A DNA stretch of 64,000 nucleotides, from the NCBI GenBank assembly GCA_037389465.1, contig JAZARR010000082.1, forward strand, positions 6,374,501 through 6,438,500, given 5' to 3'. Shown here piece after piece: positions 1 through 11,890 of this stretch; positions within the stretch are counted from its first letter, which is position 1, and the number at the start of each line of letters is the position of its first letter. The notes beneath the pieces are model-generated. The model searched no databases. It saw only the letters and a list, made by a program, of their open reading frames with translations, and was not told the DNA's origin. The stretch is from Baylisascaris procyonis. Taxonomy: Eukaryota > Nematoda > Chromadorea > Rhabditida > Ascarididae. The position numbers were made by a program, and so were the translations under genes.

Positions 1-181
1 CGAATTTGATGATGATGAATTCGTCTTCTTCATACACATCCATCGAAGTGTCTCCATGTCCGTTGTAGGAACATCGAGCTTGCAGTATAGATTTTACTAG
101 CCGACCATGTTCGATCTTTGCTTCATTTTTCAATTAGATTTTAGACTTTAGAGTAAAAAACGGTCAAATGAAACTTTTTAC

Positions 182-3100
182 CTGGAGGCAATCCTTGATG
201 ACATGCCTAAAGCTCTTTCCATACGCTTTATATTGATCCTTTCGTTCGGCATTGGTATCCAAATTTGGTGGCTCGTTCTGCAGCGTCAGCATAAGTACCT
301 AAACATACTCGTGTCTCACTTCATCAAGTTCACTTAAGCCTCGTACAGATGCATGCATATGGGCACCTTTGAAAAGAAAGCACAAAGAATGAGCATAAAA
401 TCATGTCAAGTCATTTCACTAAATAAACTTTCAAGTTTTTTAGTATGAGAATCAAGTACAGGTCTCAGAAGAGCAGTCATTACCTCTTTTTCCACCACTG
501 AATATTAAGATCAAATTCTTGCCCAGCAAACTAGGAAAGATCCCTAATTTCAACACTTTAGCACTTCCCTGAAATACAAACACATTTCGAGCGAGTATCG
601 TATAGTAAAAACTAACTATGCCGTGATCAAAAGAGTGCTACTTTTATTATTTTAAAGTAGGATTGATTTCAATACCTTCATTGGTGGGAATCTGTGATAC
701 GGGGCGGTACCGGTGGCCAATTCTATGGCAAGTATGCCAAAACTCCATATGTCCGCTTTGAAATCGTATCCGGATACTTGCTCCATCACTTCGGGTGCCA
801 TCCAGCATGGTGTTCCCACGAACGTATGGCGCACCTTCTACGAAAAAGTTTCTCATATAAAAAGGCCCTTGCACTCATTTTATCTGCTCCTAATGCACAA
901 AACCTTGTAGGTATTTTCTGATAACCATAGTGAAAACGCTGGATTGGAGAATAAACATGGTTTGTGCTGATTCGCGTTGCCGTATTTATTATCTTGGCCA
1001 AAAAATCGCAACGACATATTTCAATTTTTAAGTGATCGAAACCGCGCTGAACGGTTGAGAATATTTACCATCAACGGACATTCTCACCACTTACCGTTGT
1101 GAGAAGCAATAAATAGCAAGGAGAAATGACGGCAACAATCCAGTATCACATTTAGTTATTTCACAGCAGCTAGTGAAAAAATACCGTTAATAAAATGGGT
1201 GTAGTCTGAACGGTCTCAATAGCTAAGAAAGAATTGGCAGTGTTTTCATTAAAAAAATATTTTAAGAGATAACCACAGAGTTTTCCAAATGCCATGCTCA
1301 CATAGAAACGCATGTGAATCAGTAGATATGGTATATAGGTGGTTCTTATCCCTGACCTCTTTCGTTTGTACTCGGCTCACAAGTGCTATCAACAGCTGAA
1401 TCCATTTTGAAAGTCTACCTATTAACTTTAAGCAACTTCTAACCCATCGATGAAAAAACGATCTCATAGATTTGCGACAAATACTGGGTCAGAAGCGGTC
1501 CTCCCTTTCCTCCCTTAAGCTCCTTTAAGCTATACATAAAAAACAAGCTGCAACTACTCCGAAGAAATTATTGGCAACGAACTTAAAAGACAAACAATAA
1601 ATTTTCTGCAGAGAGAGATGTTAAAAGCCATCACCTCTCCTCCAGTTAAAGGAAATGAAGAGGCTGTTCTCCGAACTTGGCCTCCTCACCAAGCCTTTTA
1701 AAGCCAACTTTGTCTTCCAAGTGAAAAGAAGCATCCTTTTCTGCTTAAATCATCAATTGCACTCGACAATCCCCAATTTTAAAATGATGGTCATTAGGAA
1801 ACCGCGCGCCATAGTCAGCAGTGAAAGCTTTGCGATTGCGCGTTATCTTTATAATAAAATCGTTTTCTAACATTAAATGTACCCGATAAGAATTACGAAA
1901 ATATTTCAAAGCTGAAGCGTACCTGACGAGAAAGGTCGCCACCACTAGCCGCAAGCCAACCGGACACACCAAAATCAGCGATCTGGACTGTACCATCATT
2001 TGACAGTAGAATATTACCTGCCTAAATTATTTTCTTGAACTTTTAGTTGTTGATATTCGATAAAAAATAAACTTTTGCTAAATAACACCGCAACAAAATT
2101 CTATAAAACACCACTGAGCAGCAATATTAGGGGCCGAATTTAAACGAATAAGGGCCGAAACGTGTACACCTTTCAGGTCTTTGTTCTTTTCTTAAGATAT
2201 CCTCTTTACAAATACGATCTATTTTTACTATCTTCTTGTTCATTTTTATATTTTATTTTGCACTCATAGTTCTTAAATAATCTCATGTTTTTAATTAATG
2301 GTGCATTTATGGGTTTAAATAATTTCACAAGGGATGTCAAAAAGTAGTCGTCCTCATATAAAAGGATGGTTCGATTTGCCTCAAAGTGACCCCAAAGAGT
2401 TTTCAAATAGGAAACCCTTCCGTCACTTTTTCACAGTCCGCTTCACACCTCTGAGTCTGTAATCCCATATCCTTCTTAACTCAGAGATGAGCTGACAAAA
2501 AATACATCTTTTCATAAAAAACAAAACATAGTCAACAAATTTGCCTCTTCTATGTGGACGACCAGTACCTACCGCAAATGAAGATGGGATACATACCCTA
2601 AAATCACATAAGAAAGGTACTCACCTTAATATCACGATGTATCTGCCCGCTACTATGGAAGTACTCAAGCCCTCTGAGCACCTCTTTGAGCACCGTCGCT
2701 ATTGTGACTTCATCGAGCACACCAGACATTGCCGCCTCCTTACCCATCGCCTAGAACTATGTTGGACATAACAAAAACCTGAGACGCACGATAATCTTTA
2801 GTATGTGATGGGTCGGATTTTTCAAATATGCGTGTTCACTAATGAAATGATAAAAATTCCCCAGTTTGTTTCGAATGAAAGCCAGGAATTAAAATATTGC
2901 TCAGAGTGGCATAGTGAAATTAAAAGGTGGAAAAATAAACTTTACACAATATTATAGGTTCGCGATCGAATAAGACAAGCTATATTTCAGAGAGCAAAGT
3001 CAGAGTTGCACTGCCAAGCCTTATGACAACCGAACACCAATACATCAATGGTCGAGCTAGGGAGCAACATTTAAGGTATTACGACGTACTAAGAATAGTG

Positions 3101-6100
3101 ATGCGTCCTCGACAGCAATAACCAACTTAAATATCACATGCTTACAGATTACTTCTCAAATGTTTTCATCAAAGGAAACAGTACTTCGCCAATATGTTGC
3201 AATAAGCATCTGGCCTTCGTTGATGCTAACGCTGACTGAATTCTCGAGGCTATTCACAAACTCAATAACAAGGTTTCATTCACACTGGAAGACATCCTAT
3301 CACCGTTCCTAAGACGCACAGCAAATGTAATCTCATGATCGCTCAGCATAATTTTCCTACGTTCCGTCACTTGTTCATACTTCCTTCCTTCCTGAAAGTG
3401 AGGCATTCTTCTCATCTCACTTTTGTTGAAGAAACCATTCACCGCCTCAATAAAGAGCTACCAGCCGATTAAACAGAATTTCTCTGTTTGGAAAGTTATT
3501 TAGACAACCGTCAGAAATGCGCTAACTAATCACTTCAAACGAAACCATGTTAAAAGCTTTGCACGATTCCATGCCATTCCTGATTAGGCGACTTGCAATG
3601 TCGCATACCAAGGATATTATTCGTGCTCGTTTCACAATATCGCAACTTATTCAATGTTTAGGAGACTTAATTTCTGCATTGAATGCAATAGCTTATACCC
3701 AAATTCAGATTACTGAGAACCATCGAATTCATTTTTTTACTGCCGACCCAGTTTTAAATATTGTCCCCCTTTCTGTTCTTTTTATGTTCCTACATTAAGA
3801 TTGTTAAAGGATGCCCACAAACCTTTCATCTGCAGTGCTTTTCGCAAAGTTCGCCATGGCCATTAACAACCAAATTATACTTCCAATTTAAAAATCATCA
3901 ATCTAGAGTCATTGAAATATCACACGCCTAAACTAGATCTGATTCTTCGTCAGAAAGTCACTGCGGCTTTTCCAATATCCCCGCTGTTATGAACATTTCC
4001 ATTTGCCCCTCCCCATAGTCTATATAAGCATTAGGTCATGTTCGCCAAAATACACTGAAACACAAACAGTTTCATGAGCTTGGAATCTACGTCCTTCCAC
4101 TATTTTCCGACCTTGAGGTTATTGATGCTCGTATTATTGAATGCCCATTCATCTAGACTGTATTTTGCGAACGTTTTATTCTCATTTGCTGTTTTGCTCA
4201 CATATTTTCCATATATTTCCCCACTTTGAGGCTTGAAATAAATAAGGACGTAATTTTTTACTTTGCTTAGGATACCAAAACCTTAAAAAGAAAAGTTCTG
4301 CCATATGTACTTTAAATAAAGCGGATCTCTGGACGGAAAGCAAAATGCAAAAGACCTACTAGGAAACGAACTAGATGTGAGTACAATTAAATGCGAACAA
4401 AAAGGGGGCTGATTTATTGGTGAACGTGCGCATGTACTTATTCGCCTCAATTTGAGCTCATCTCCCTCCTTTCTTCCCAATAAACCTATATCGTTCAATG
4501 TTCGGTAACATTCGGTCAATCAAAATTGAAGGATGTGGTACTACGTGCTTCTGTGCCAAATGCCTCAATGGCAGCGTTATTGCCAATGAAATAAATCAGA
4601 TCTAGGAACTACGCGTGTTCCATATAGTTATGAAACCCACTTAAAATTTAAAAATATCTGGATGCTTTAGCGCTAAGAATCGAGTCCACTGATGTTAATT
4701 ACCCGAAGTATTTGAAAAAACTCCTACCTTTATTCTGCGTTTCAATATGTCGAGCATACTGCCGCAATTTAACAGCCGCATAACCACCCATAACTCTTCG
4801 CCCACCACAAATGACGTATAATAGTTGACGACGTTCGGATGGGAACATAGTGACATTGCCTAAAAATTTTCCTTTTAGAAAATCATTTCCTTATCGGTCG
4901 ACCTTGCGCTCAGGAAGATGAAATTTTCCTATTTTTAATCGGCTCTTGAAGGGAGAAATTTCTCTGTTTTGCGGAGAAAGAGGGGGAAATAAACCTAAAT
5001 TAGTTTCTCTACCTTGATCGTCGGTATTAGATTAACCCACGAAAGGGAACAATTCAACCGTAATCCATTATAAGCATGCGCTTTCAGCGCTTTCGCTTTT
5101 GAGATTGTAAACTTTTCAAAGAAAATGTGGAATTTCTTCGACTTTATTTTAGTGTGCATCTTGAAGACGGTCTGCGGCTGTATTGCAAAAGCCCTGTTCT
5201 ACTGATCCCTCTCGTCTTTGAACATTTCGGTTGCCTGATTCATTACTTTTTTCAGTCGTTTTCCTTTTTAGCCCTTCAATAAATCAACCACAAACTTCTA
5301 ATGCAACTTATCACCGTTAAATTGTCCAAGAAAGTTGAATTCATCTCGTGTACTTAAAACAGCAGTCTCAAATATATCTTACATTCAGACTTGAAATAGG
5401 CATCACACATATCAATCAATCTCACCAACCGGATACCACTCTCACTTCACTTACAATCCTTTAATGAAGTGTTATGACAGCATGGTCATCAACTGGTCAT
5501 TTATAAAGATAAAATTCAATGGTGTCTCTCCGCCAATCTTTCTATGATTGCTAACCATGATGCAATCGTTAAAGTGGACAATGATACGATCGATGAATGC
5601 TAAGATCGACCATCGATCACAAAAATCGCTACTCCCCATCGTCTTCTAGACTACACACCTGCCCTAATCAATGTGATGAAACCCAAGAAAGTGCTCTCAA
5701 TTCAGTAATTTCGCAATCGCTGAAGGTGCAAAACGAATGCGAGCATGGTTGTCCGCTGTGCGTCGCGCAAGAACTTGCTATTACTAGGCTGCGTTCACCA
5801 CTTCGTTTATTCGAATTCCGCTTGGTCTTCAACTGCTTTAGGTAACGAAGGCCAAATGTTCCTGTGCCTTTGCCTACTATGAAGCGTTTTGTTCGTTTGA
5901 ACGATTCTGTGGTCACAGCTATTTTTCACTTCTGATGCTGCCATCTCTCCTTCGACTTTACAGTAACTTGGTCCCATTTCACCCAAATTCATCGATTCCA
6001 CTCATGTTGACTATGGTCTGGTTAACGCTCATTTATTTATGATTAATCTGGGTGTTGTTTTCAGTGATTTCTTTGATATTAAAAGTTTTATTCATCTTTC

Positions 6101-7506
6101 CTATCGTTGATATTAATGATGGCGTGATATCTATCTAGTACCAAAACTAAAATAAGGGCGCATTATATAAATTGAGCTTTTTGCGGTATGCTATAGGTTC
6201 ATGCCTTCTTCCATTAGGTCCAGCGAGCATACTGTATCTTAAATCCATTAAAAATATTCAAATCGACTGTTATAGCCTTTCTAATTGATACCCGTTTCAA
6301 ATTCTGCATTGTTGATGTGTTATAGCTTCAATTTTCGTCATTTTCACTCCTTTAAAGTCATAGCTCCTAAATTTAACTAACAAGTCGTTAACACAATAAA
6401 AGGGAATGAGTCACGACCAATACGATGTATTAGACATACATCCGAAATACACGAATGAATCAACACGATGTTACTCTGATCTTATTACTTCCCAATATAT
6501 TTCATCGCCTAATTAGAAATGCGAAAAAAAAATAGCAAATCGATGAGGCCATTTCAATAATTAACACAGTCTTGGAAAGTGATAATCACATAAACGTTTC
6601 TGAAACCACATTCATCTCCAGCATACCACAACAGTTCAAGAGAAAGCTCCTGATGCTTCCCTCGTTGCTTAAAGCATACTCTATGGTTGTGCGAGCTAAG
6701 CAACAATTAAAATCAAGGTAACAGCTCACCTGTATTTCATGCGACAACTCATCAACGGATGTTTGACATTTCTCCAGGTTGATGCACTTTATTGCACAAT
6801 ACTCGTTGCGAGGTACACACAACGCCTGCAATAATAAGGACAATTACGCTCCACGAATGCTCTGATAACACTTTTTGCAAACTCTTTGGAAAAGTTCATT
6901 CGCTCGAAACAGCGCAGTATTAAGCGTTGCCAAGAAAATGGGAAAAATACTACTGTTTGTTTATTTTCCTCCCACCTATATTTACGGGATCAGATCGCTG
7001 GTATAACATTCACCCCTCCCCTTTACATCCCTTTTTTCCTATAAGCATCAGCGAACGCTCAAGAAGACATTAAAAACGCTTTGCTATCAAAACTGCCTTG
7101 AAATATGCAGAAAGCACTACAAACTTAGAGCGAACATAGGAAAAAGTCCTTGCAGTGATCGTTTGCAAGACCCTACTGGCCCATCAGTGACTGATCATGA
7201 AGGCTTACCTACCTCACATGGTGATATCTCTTCTTGGAAATCTAGTGATGTGATACAAGAACTGTCATGGACGAATTATTCAACTCACTTCTTTAACCAG
7301 ATTACGCGTTCTATTCAAATTGCAGCAGGCAATATGCACATTCCTCTCACAGCAACAACAGAAAGCTTACTAATAAAAATATATCCTAAATGGCTCACCT
7401 TATAAACAGTCGCTGTAGCACCAACACCGATTGAATCTTCCAGTGAGTAATCATCTTTCTTATTGGGCCATGGAACTGACCCATCCCCTGTCTCTGATGA
7501 ACTCAT
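182..7506 (-). CDS. gck-3: OSR1/SPAK-family Ser/Thr kinase (GCK-VI), 3' end outside window
   Basis: Seven minus-strand exons: 7506-7399, 6825-6730, 4859-4728, 2750-2625, 2021-1923, 837-676 and 298-182. All have GT-AG borders and every intron is phase 0. They encode 280 residues from MSSSETGDG to [14 protein letters not shown]. Visible kinase landmarks are the glycine loop [11 protein letters not shown], catalytic Lys49 in [14 protein letters not shown] at 150-152, DFG at 170-172, and the activation segment [13 protein letters not shown] at 191-203. Thr192 matches the threonine that WNK kinases phosphorylate in OSR1/SPAK. The kinase domain aligns in order with human OXSR1; the C-terminal regulatory domain that binds RFxV motifs is not in the window. 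By family knowledge it phosphorylates SLC12 cation-chloride cotransporters downstream of WNK and acts in cell-volume control. The ATG at 7506 is preferred over an in-frame ATG at 7521, because an acceptor TTTTTAG ends at 7511 and the homologue begins at the same point. No following exon is visible between 1 and 181. The family call is very secure; the symbol is borrowed from the nematode orthologue. Confidence 0.95.
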
Positions 7507-7518
7507 CGCCCTAAAAAT
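7507..7518 (-). promoter_or_regulatory. Candidate trans-splice (or 5'UTR) acceptor of the kinase gene
   Basis: On the minus strand ATTTTTAG ends at 7511, leaving GGCG before the ATG at 7506. A pyrimidine-rich AG so close to the start codon suits spliced-leader addition. It could instead be the acceptor of an ordinary 5'UTR intron. The sequence alone cannot separate the two. Confidence 0.45.
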
Positions 7519-7521
7519 CAT

Positions 7522-10500
7522 TCGTCATTACCTTTCAGTTTACATCATTTTGGGCACCATCATATACACCCACGAACGTCTGAAAGTACACAATGAAAGC
7601 TGACAGTATGGGCTAAGCTGGAAACAACAACAACCTGCTAAGTAAGATGCAGCGATTATTTGTGGGTAAACACGAGCAGGAACAAGAGATTACTATTGAT
7701 GAGATACAATCAACAGATGCTTGAGAATAAGAAGTAAAGTGTTTCATAACATCGCCCAAAATAGCGTGAAAGAATGATTGTGTGGCATAAGAAATAAAGG
7801 TATTGTTTCGCTTATGTAAACTACTGTGAGGTGCAAATTCCATTGAAAAGGACGCTGTCAACAAAGGCGTAATTCATGCTCCTGTAAAACAGACGGAGAG
7901 CGGTATGGAAACAATCTGCTGCGCCGAGACTATTTTCGGTGGACAGCAAATCCCATCGAAGAACGATTTTCAGAGAGGTGATTCTGAGAGACAAAAGGCA
8001 AAGAGGGGATTAATATAGCAGTGGCCTAATCGAATTGGAATTACAACGAAAATAGCGGAACAGCCTGTCAGGAGGAGGATGCTGGGAACGACTTGCCGAG
8101 CATGGTGCTCCAACACGCAAACAGTCCATCAAGGAAAAACATGGCAGTGAAATACTTTAAATTTACACCGGGCAGTCGCAACAAAAAACAAGTATTGTTC
8201 CCAGATGAAGAAACAATTGTCTGCAGAAAACAGTCTGACAAGGAATTGTATGGAAGCGACTTGTCAAAAGAATCTTCCATGAAAAAGATTTGGGAACGGG
8301 AGAGACTCCGACGAACCCGGTGGGTTAACTTGTGTACCCGATGGAGCTTTCGTCATTAAATACGATCCTCGGTGCACACTAGCATAGGGTATTGCAAATC
8401 TGCTTATGATGCAAAGTCGCAACCTCTTACGTACTTCATTCAAAATCTCGAAGGAAATGCTATCGTTGGCAGGCACTCGGTATTTGTTAACGATGAGATC
8501 TAACCACATTTGTATAGGCAACATACGGTTCCAAGACGACCCGATATTACTTCGGCTTATATAAGATGGATATCCCCATCACTCATTTAGTGCAATTTAT
8601 CATTTACTATGTGGCGCAAACAGAAAGGAAGTGAGTGAAGAATAGAGAAATCTGGTGGCATCAAGGTTTCAAAGGCGCAGAATTCGAACGTGAAGAATAA
8701 GCTGATCAAAAACATTGCCCTCTCAACGAATAGTGGCTATCAGCATCTAGCAGCATAAATGCGGAAAGGCCGTACTTTATAAGATCTGGCCACCCCCTCC
8801 AATTGTCATTCCCCTCAGAGAGTAAACACGAGTTATTAATCAGTCGTCGTCAGAGACATGACCCTTGAACTCATCTTACATAATGCTTCAGCAAAGAATA
8901 AAAGTCGATTAGGCAGAAACACTCGACAACATTCATGAAAACTTAATGTTGCTAAATTCTGTTGCACCTAAACGATTCGTAATCGTTCTGCACAGAAAGT
9001 TTGATGGAAAGGAAATTGGGCACGAAATCAAGGTTTCATTTGCAAGTTGGGTAGGGAAGCGGACGGATAAGAAATTTTTGGAGATCCAGAACAAGAGGTC
9101 ATCGCAGTCGAGGCTCTGGTTCTCGGCATCGCTCCACTCTAAATCAGAATACGAACAATCGAAGTCCCACACTAATACCCATCAGTTTGCGCATTGGTGC
9201 CTTCATTTGGTATAAACACGAGGGCGGTATAAACGTTCCTCCCTGAACGTTCGAATTTTATCAGCGAAAATCACCGCACTTCCCATCCACATACCGAAGC
9301 ATCCGAATGCACCCTTTTTTGCATTTCTGTTCGTTCAGCTATCCTTGCAAAACACTGCAACTAACGGGTTCCGCCCACAACCATACGTCGATTATACGGG
9401 CCGGTCGAGGCATGACAATATTTCTTGCAACAAAAAGAAATCAGGTCTTCTTTCGCACCCTCTCCAGAAAAATTAAAAAACCTTTTTCCTATGCTCCGAA
9501 GTGAGTTCGCTGGCGTCCTAGGGGAACTCCAATTCAAAGGATGTTCTTTATTGAAGAGTATGTGGTTATACTGACAGTATACATAGGCGAATCAGAGTAT
9601 TTTTGCCTTAGATAAGTTTACCTTTACCAGTAATAGCACAGCATGCAATTAACAGACAAGTAATGACTGTCGTCCTATGCACCAAATCGCCTAATTATTC
9701 GGCTACATAAATGCATGCTAAACTTCGTCCCATCAGATGATGCAAATTATAATTCATTGTATCACTGCTACAATAAATCGTAAATAATATTGTTGGAAAA
9801 CCTTTCTCATAAAAATTGCAGCAATATTCCCTTCAACGATGCAGCAACAATATTCTTACTGGCAAGCAATATCGTATCAATAAAAAACATACCAAAGACA
9901 ACATTCGGTGGGCTCACCAGCGCGGCCACATTACTTTTCACCGACATGAACACGTCAATAAATGATTTATTATCTGCTTGTAAATTTTTTCAAAACAGTC
10001 TGAATTGTTGAAGAAGCGCACAAGAAAAGGAAACACTTTTAAAAGAGCAACGTTTAAAAATCGAAGCATAAAATTATCAGAAATGTTCTGAAAATGTGTC
10101 CCAATAAAACGAATAAACAAATAATAAATAAAATAATAGATATCCTCTCGAAATTTTGAAGAAACATTTCACATTTACGTTGAAGGGCACATGAAAACAA
10201 TTAAATACGGCAATTTTCAAGAAGGTAGTCGCGAAAGTGAAACGGTTGGTGAATCGTGCAACTGAGTTACTTCCTCTTCAAAAATTAGCCACAATAAAAA
10301 CAGTAAAGTTTATAGATCATCTCTTAGTGAAACGATCTCACTCTCTAAACATATCAACAGCTCTGCCCCTCTCTCGATTTTTTATTTTGAAGAATTTCCG
10401 TTGATTTACGATAACTCCTTTTCAGTTGACAATACCTCTCTCTTCGGGTGATCATAAAACGAGAAAAAAAAAAAGAGATAAGCGAGATTTAGTTTAAGAG

Positions 10501-11890
10501 AAGTATAGAAGTGATTAAAGATTTTGTAGAAACTTTGAAAAATACTTCCCTGGCCAACGAATTATTGCAGCCACCAAAGGCTTTTTTCGGAAATACTATA
10601 AAATTTCCGAGAATTATAAACGTTACAATCAGCCACCTATAGATCTTAAGGTACAGCAGCGATCTAACAAAAGTGTCCTTCTATAAAAGCATAGCGGCCG
10701 CAGAGGCTATCGACTGATGACAATATGATATAAACGCATGACAAATAAGTAGAAGCATAAGAAGCGATAAACATGGTGGCATGATATGACTTTTCAATCT
10801 GTTCATATGCATACCGACTAGTCGAGTGGGTAAAGGTCATGCTGAAGTCATGTTTTAACAATCTGACAGCTCCTGCAAATCCCCAAAAAATCAATTTGTC
10901 TGCAAACCGACCTGTGAAATAAAAAATGCAACTCGAGGGACTCAAAAAAGCACATAAAATTTTTTGGCAGTTTCAAAAGACAGCAAGTCAGTTGAAGATC
11001 AGCACCAGATGTCGCCTTAGTGAGTTCTTTGTATTTATCCAATTTCGTCACCTAACTTCAGGGGCTTCGAGTTCAAACTATTGAGCAGACTGACAAACAT
11101 CGGTAGAGACACATGTCGCCATAACGCGCCTGGCAAGCACAGATTTTCTCAAAAAGAGTGCAAAAGCTGAATGCAACAAGGTGATTGATGCTACAAACAA
11201 CGGTTCCCCCTATCCTTCTGTTATTCGCTTCTATAGAATCCTAAAACGGCGCAGCGATAGACTCCATAAAAATCAACAATCCTTTCTATGCAGACGATCT
11301 TTCCAGCGACTAATTAACGAGAAATCAATCCTTCACAATTTATAGCAACCAACATTACATATTTTAATCACTAGCCTCAAAAAAATTTTCACTAGCTGCC
11401 AAAGCCGCCCCATCAATTAAACTCCCCTAACCTCCCTACTTTTGAAGGCATTCAAATTTATCGTAGCAAAGCATAGAGCAAAGAACTAATATATAAAAGA
11501 AACAGCTATTTAATTTAATTTCTAGCTTAAAATCTCAACCGATCGCCATCCATATGCTACATAACTACTCACTTCGAATCAGAAAGCAAAAAATGCCTTC
11601 AGTAAAATGAGTCAGATGGTGAATCGAAGAATACGAATTCAATAAAAAAGCTTCGATAAATAACGAATGTGACAAAATAGTATAGCGAAAAAGAGCATGG
11701 CAAAAATGGAAGGCACAGGAATAGTCGATGAGAAAAAAAACGCAAAAGTGAGAAACAAAAGCAACAAGGAAAAGAAGCAAAGAAATCTCGCACGAAGTGA
11801 TGAAAAAAAGCCCACAAGCGAGTGATGCGACGTTTAATCTTCTTAGCGTAATCGTAACAAAATTCGAGAGCGATCTTCAAAAGGAATGCG
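7522..11890. other. Spacer between kinase start and sorting-nexin stop
   Basis: About 4.4 kb with no gene I can assign. Moderately long open stretches occur on both strands at 8.0-8.5 kb and 8.9-9.2 kb (for example plus 8030-8359 and minus 9172-8933). They overlap each other, match no family I know and lack a convincing chain of splice sites. It probably holds the kinase promoter and the 3'UTR of the sorting-nexin gene, but no TATA box or polyadenylation signal could be placed with confidence. Confidence 0.5.

Noticed and set aside
1..75. Acidic EFDDDEF-like reading near the left edge as the kinase C-terminus
   Set aside because: It is on the plus strand; the expected minus-strand continuation (KDP...RPTA) is not present in 1-181.
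478..573. Apparent exon with acceptor TTTCAG and donor AGAG|GTAATG within the kinase gene
   Set aside because: Kinase exons 676 and 298 join directly (PPMK then VLMLTLQN) exactly as in the family, so this would be an insertion in the catalytic domain.
7504..7521. Upstream in-frame ATG at 7521 as kinase start
   Set aside because: A splice acceptor lies between it and the ATG at 7506, and homologues begin at the latter.
8030..9215. Open frames on both strands resembling exons
   Set aside because: Plus and minus candidates overlap, need different genes and lack consistent splice chains; no family match.
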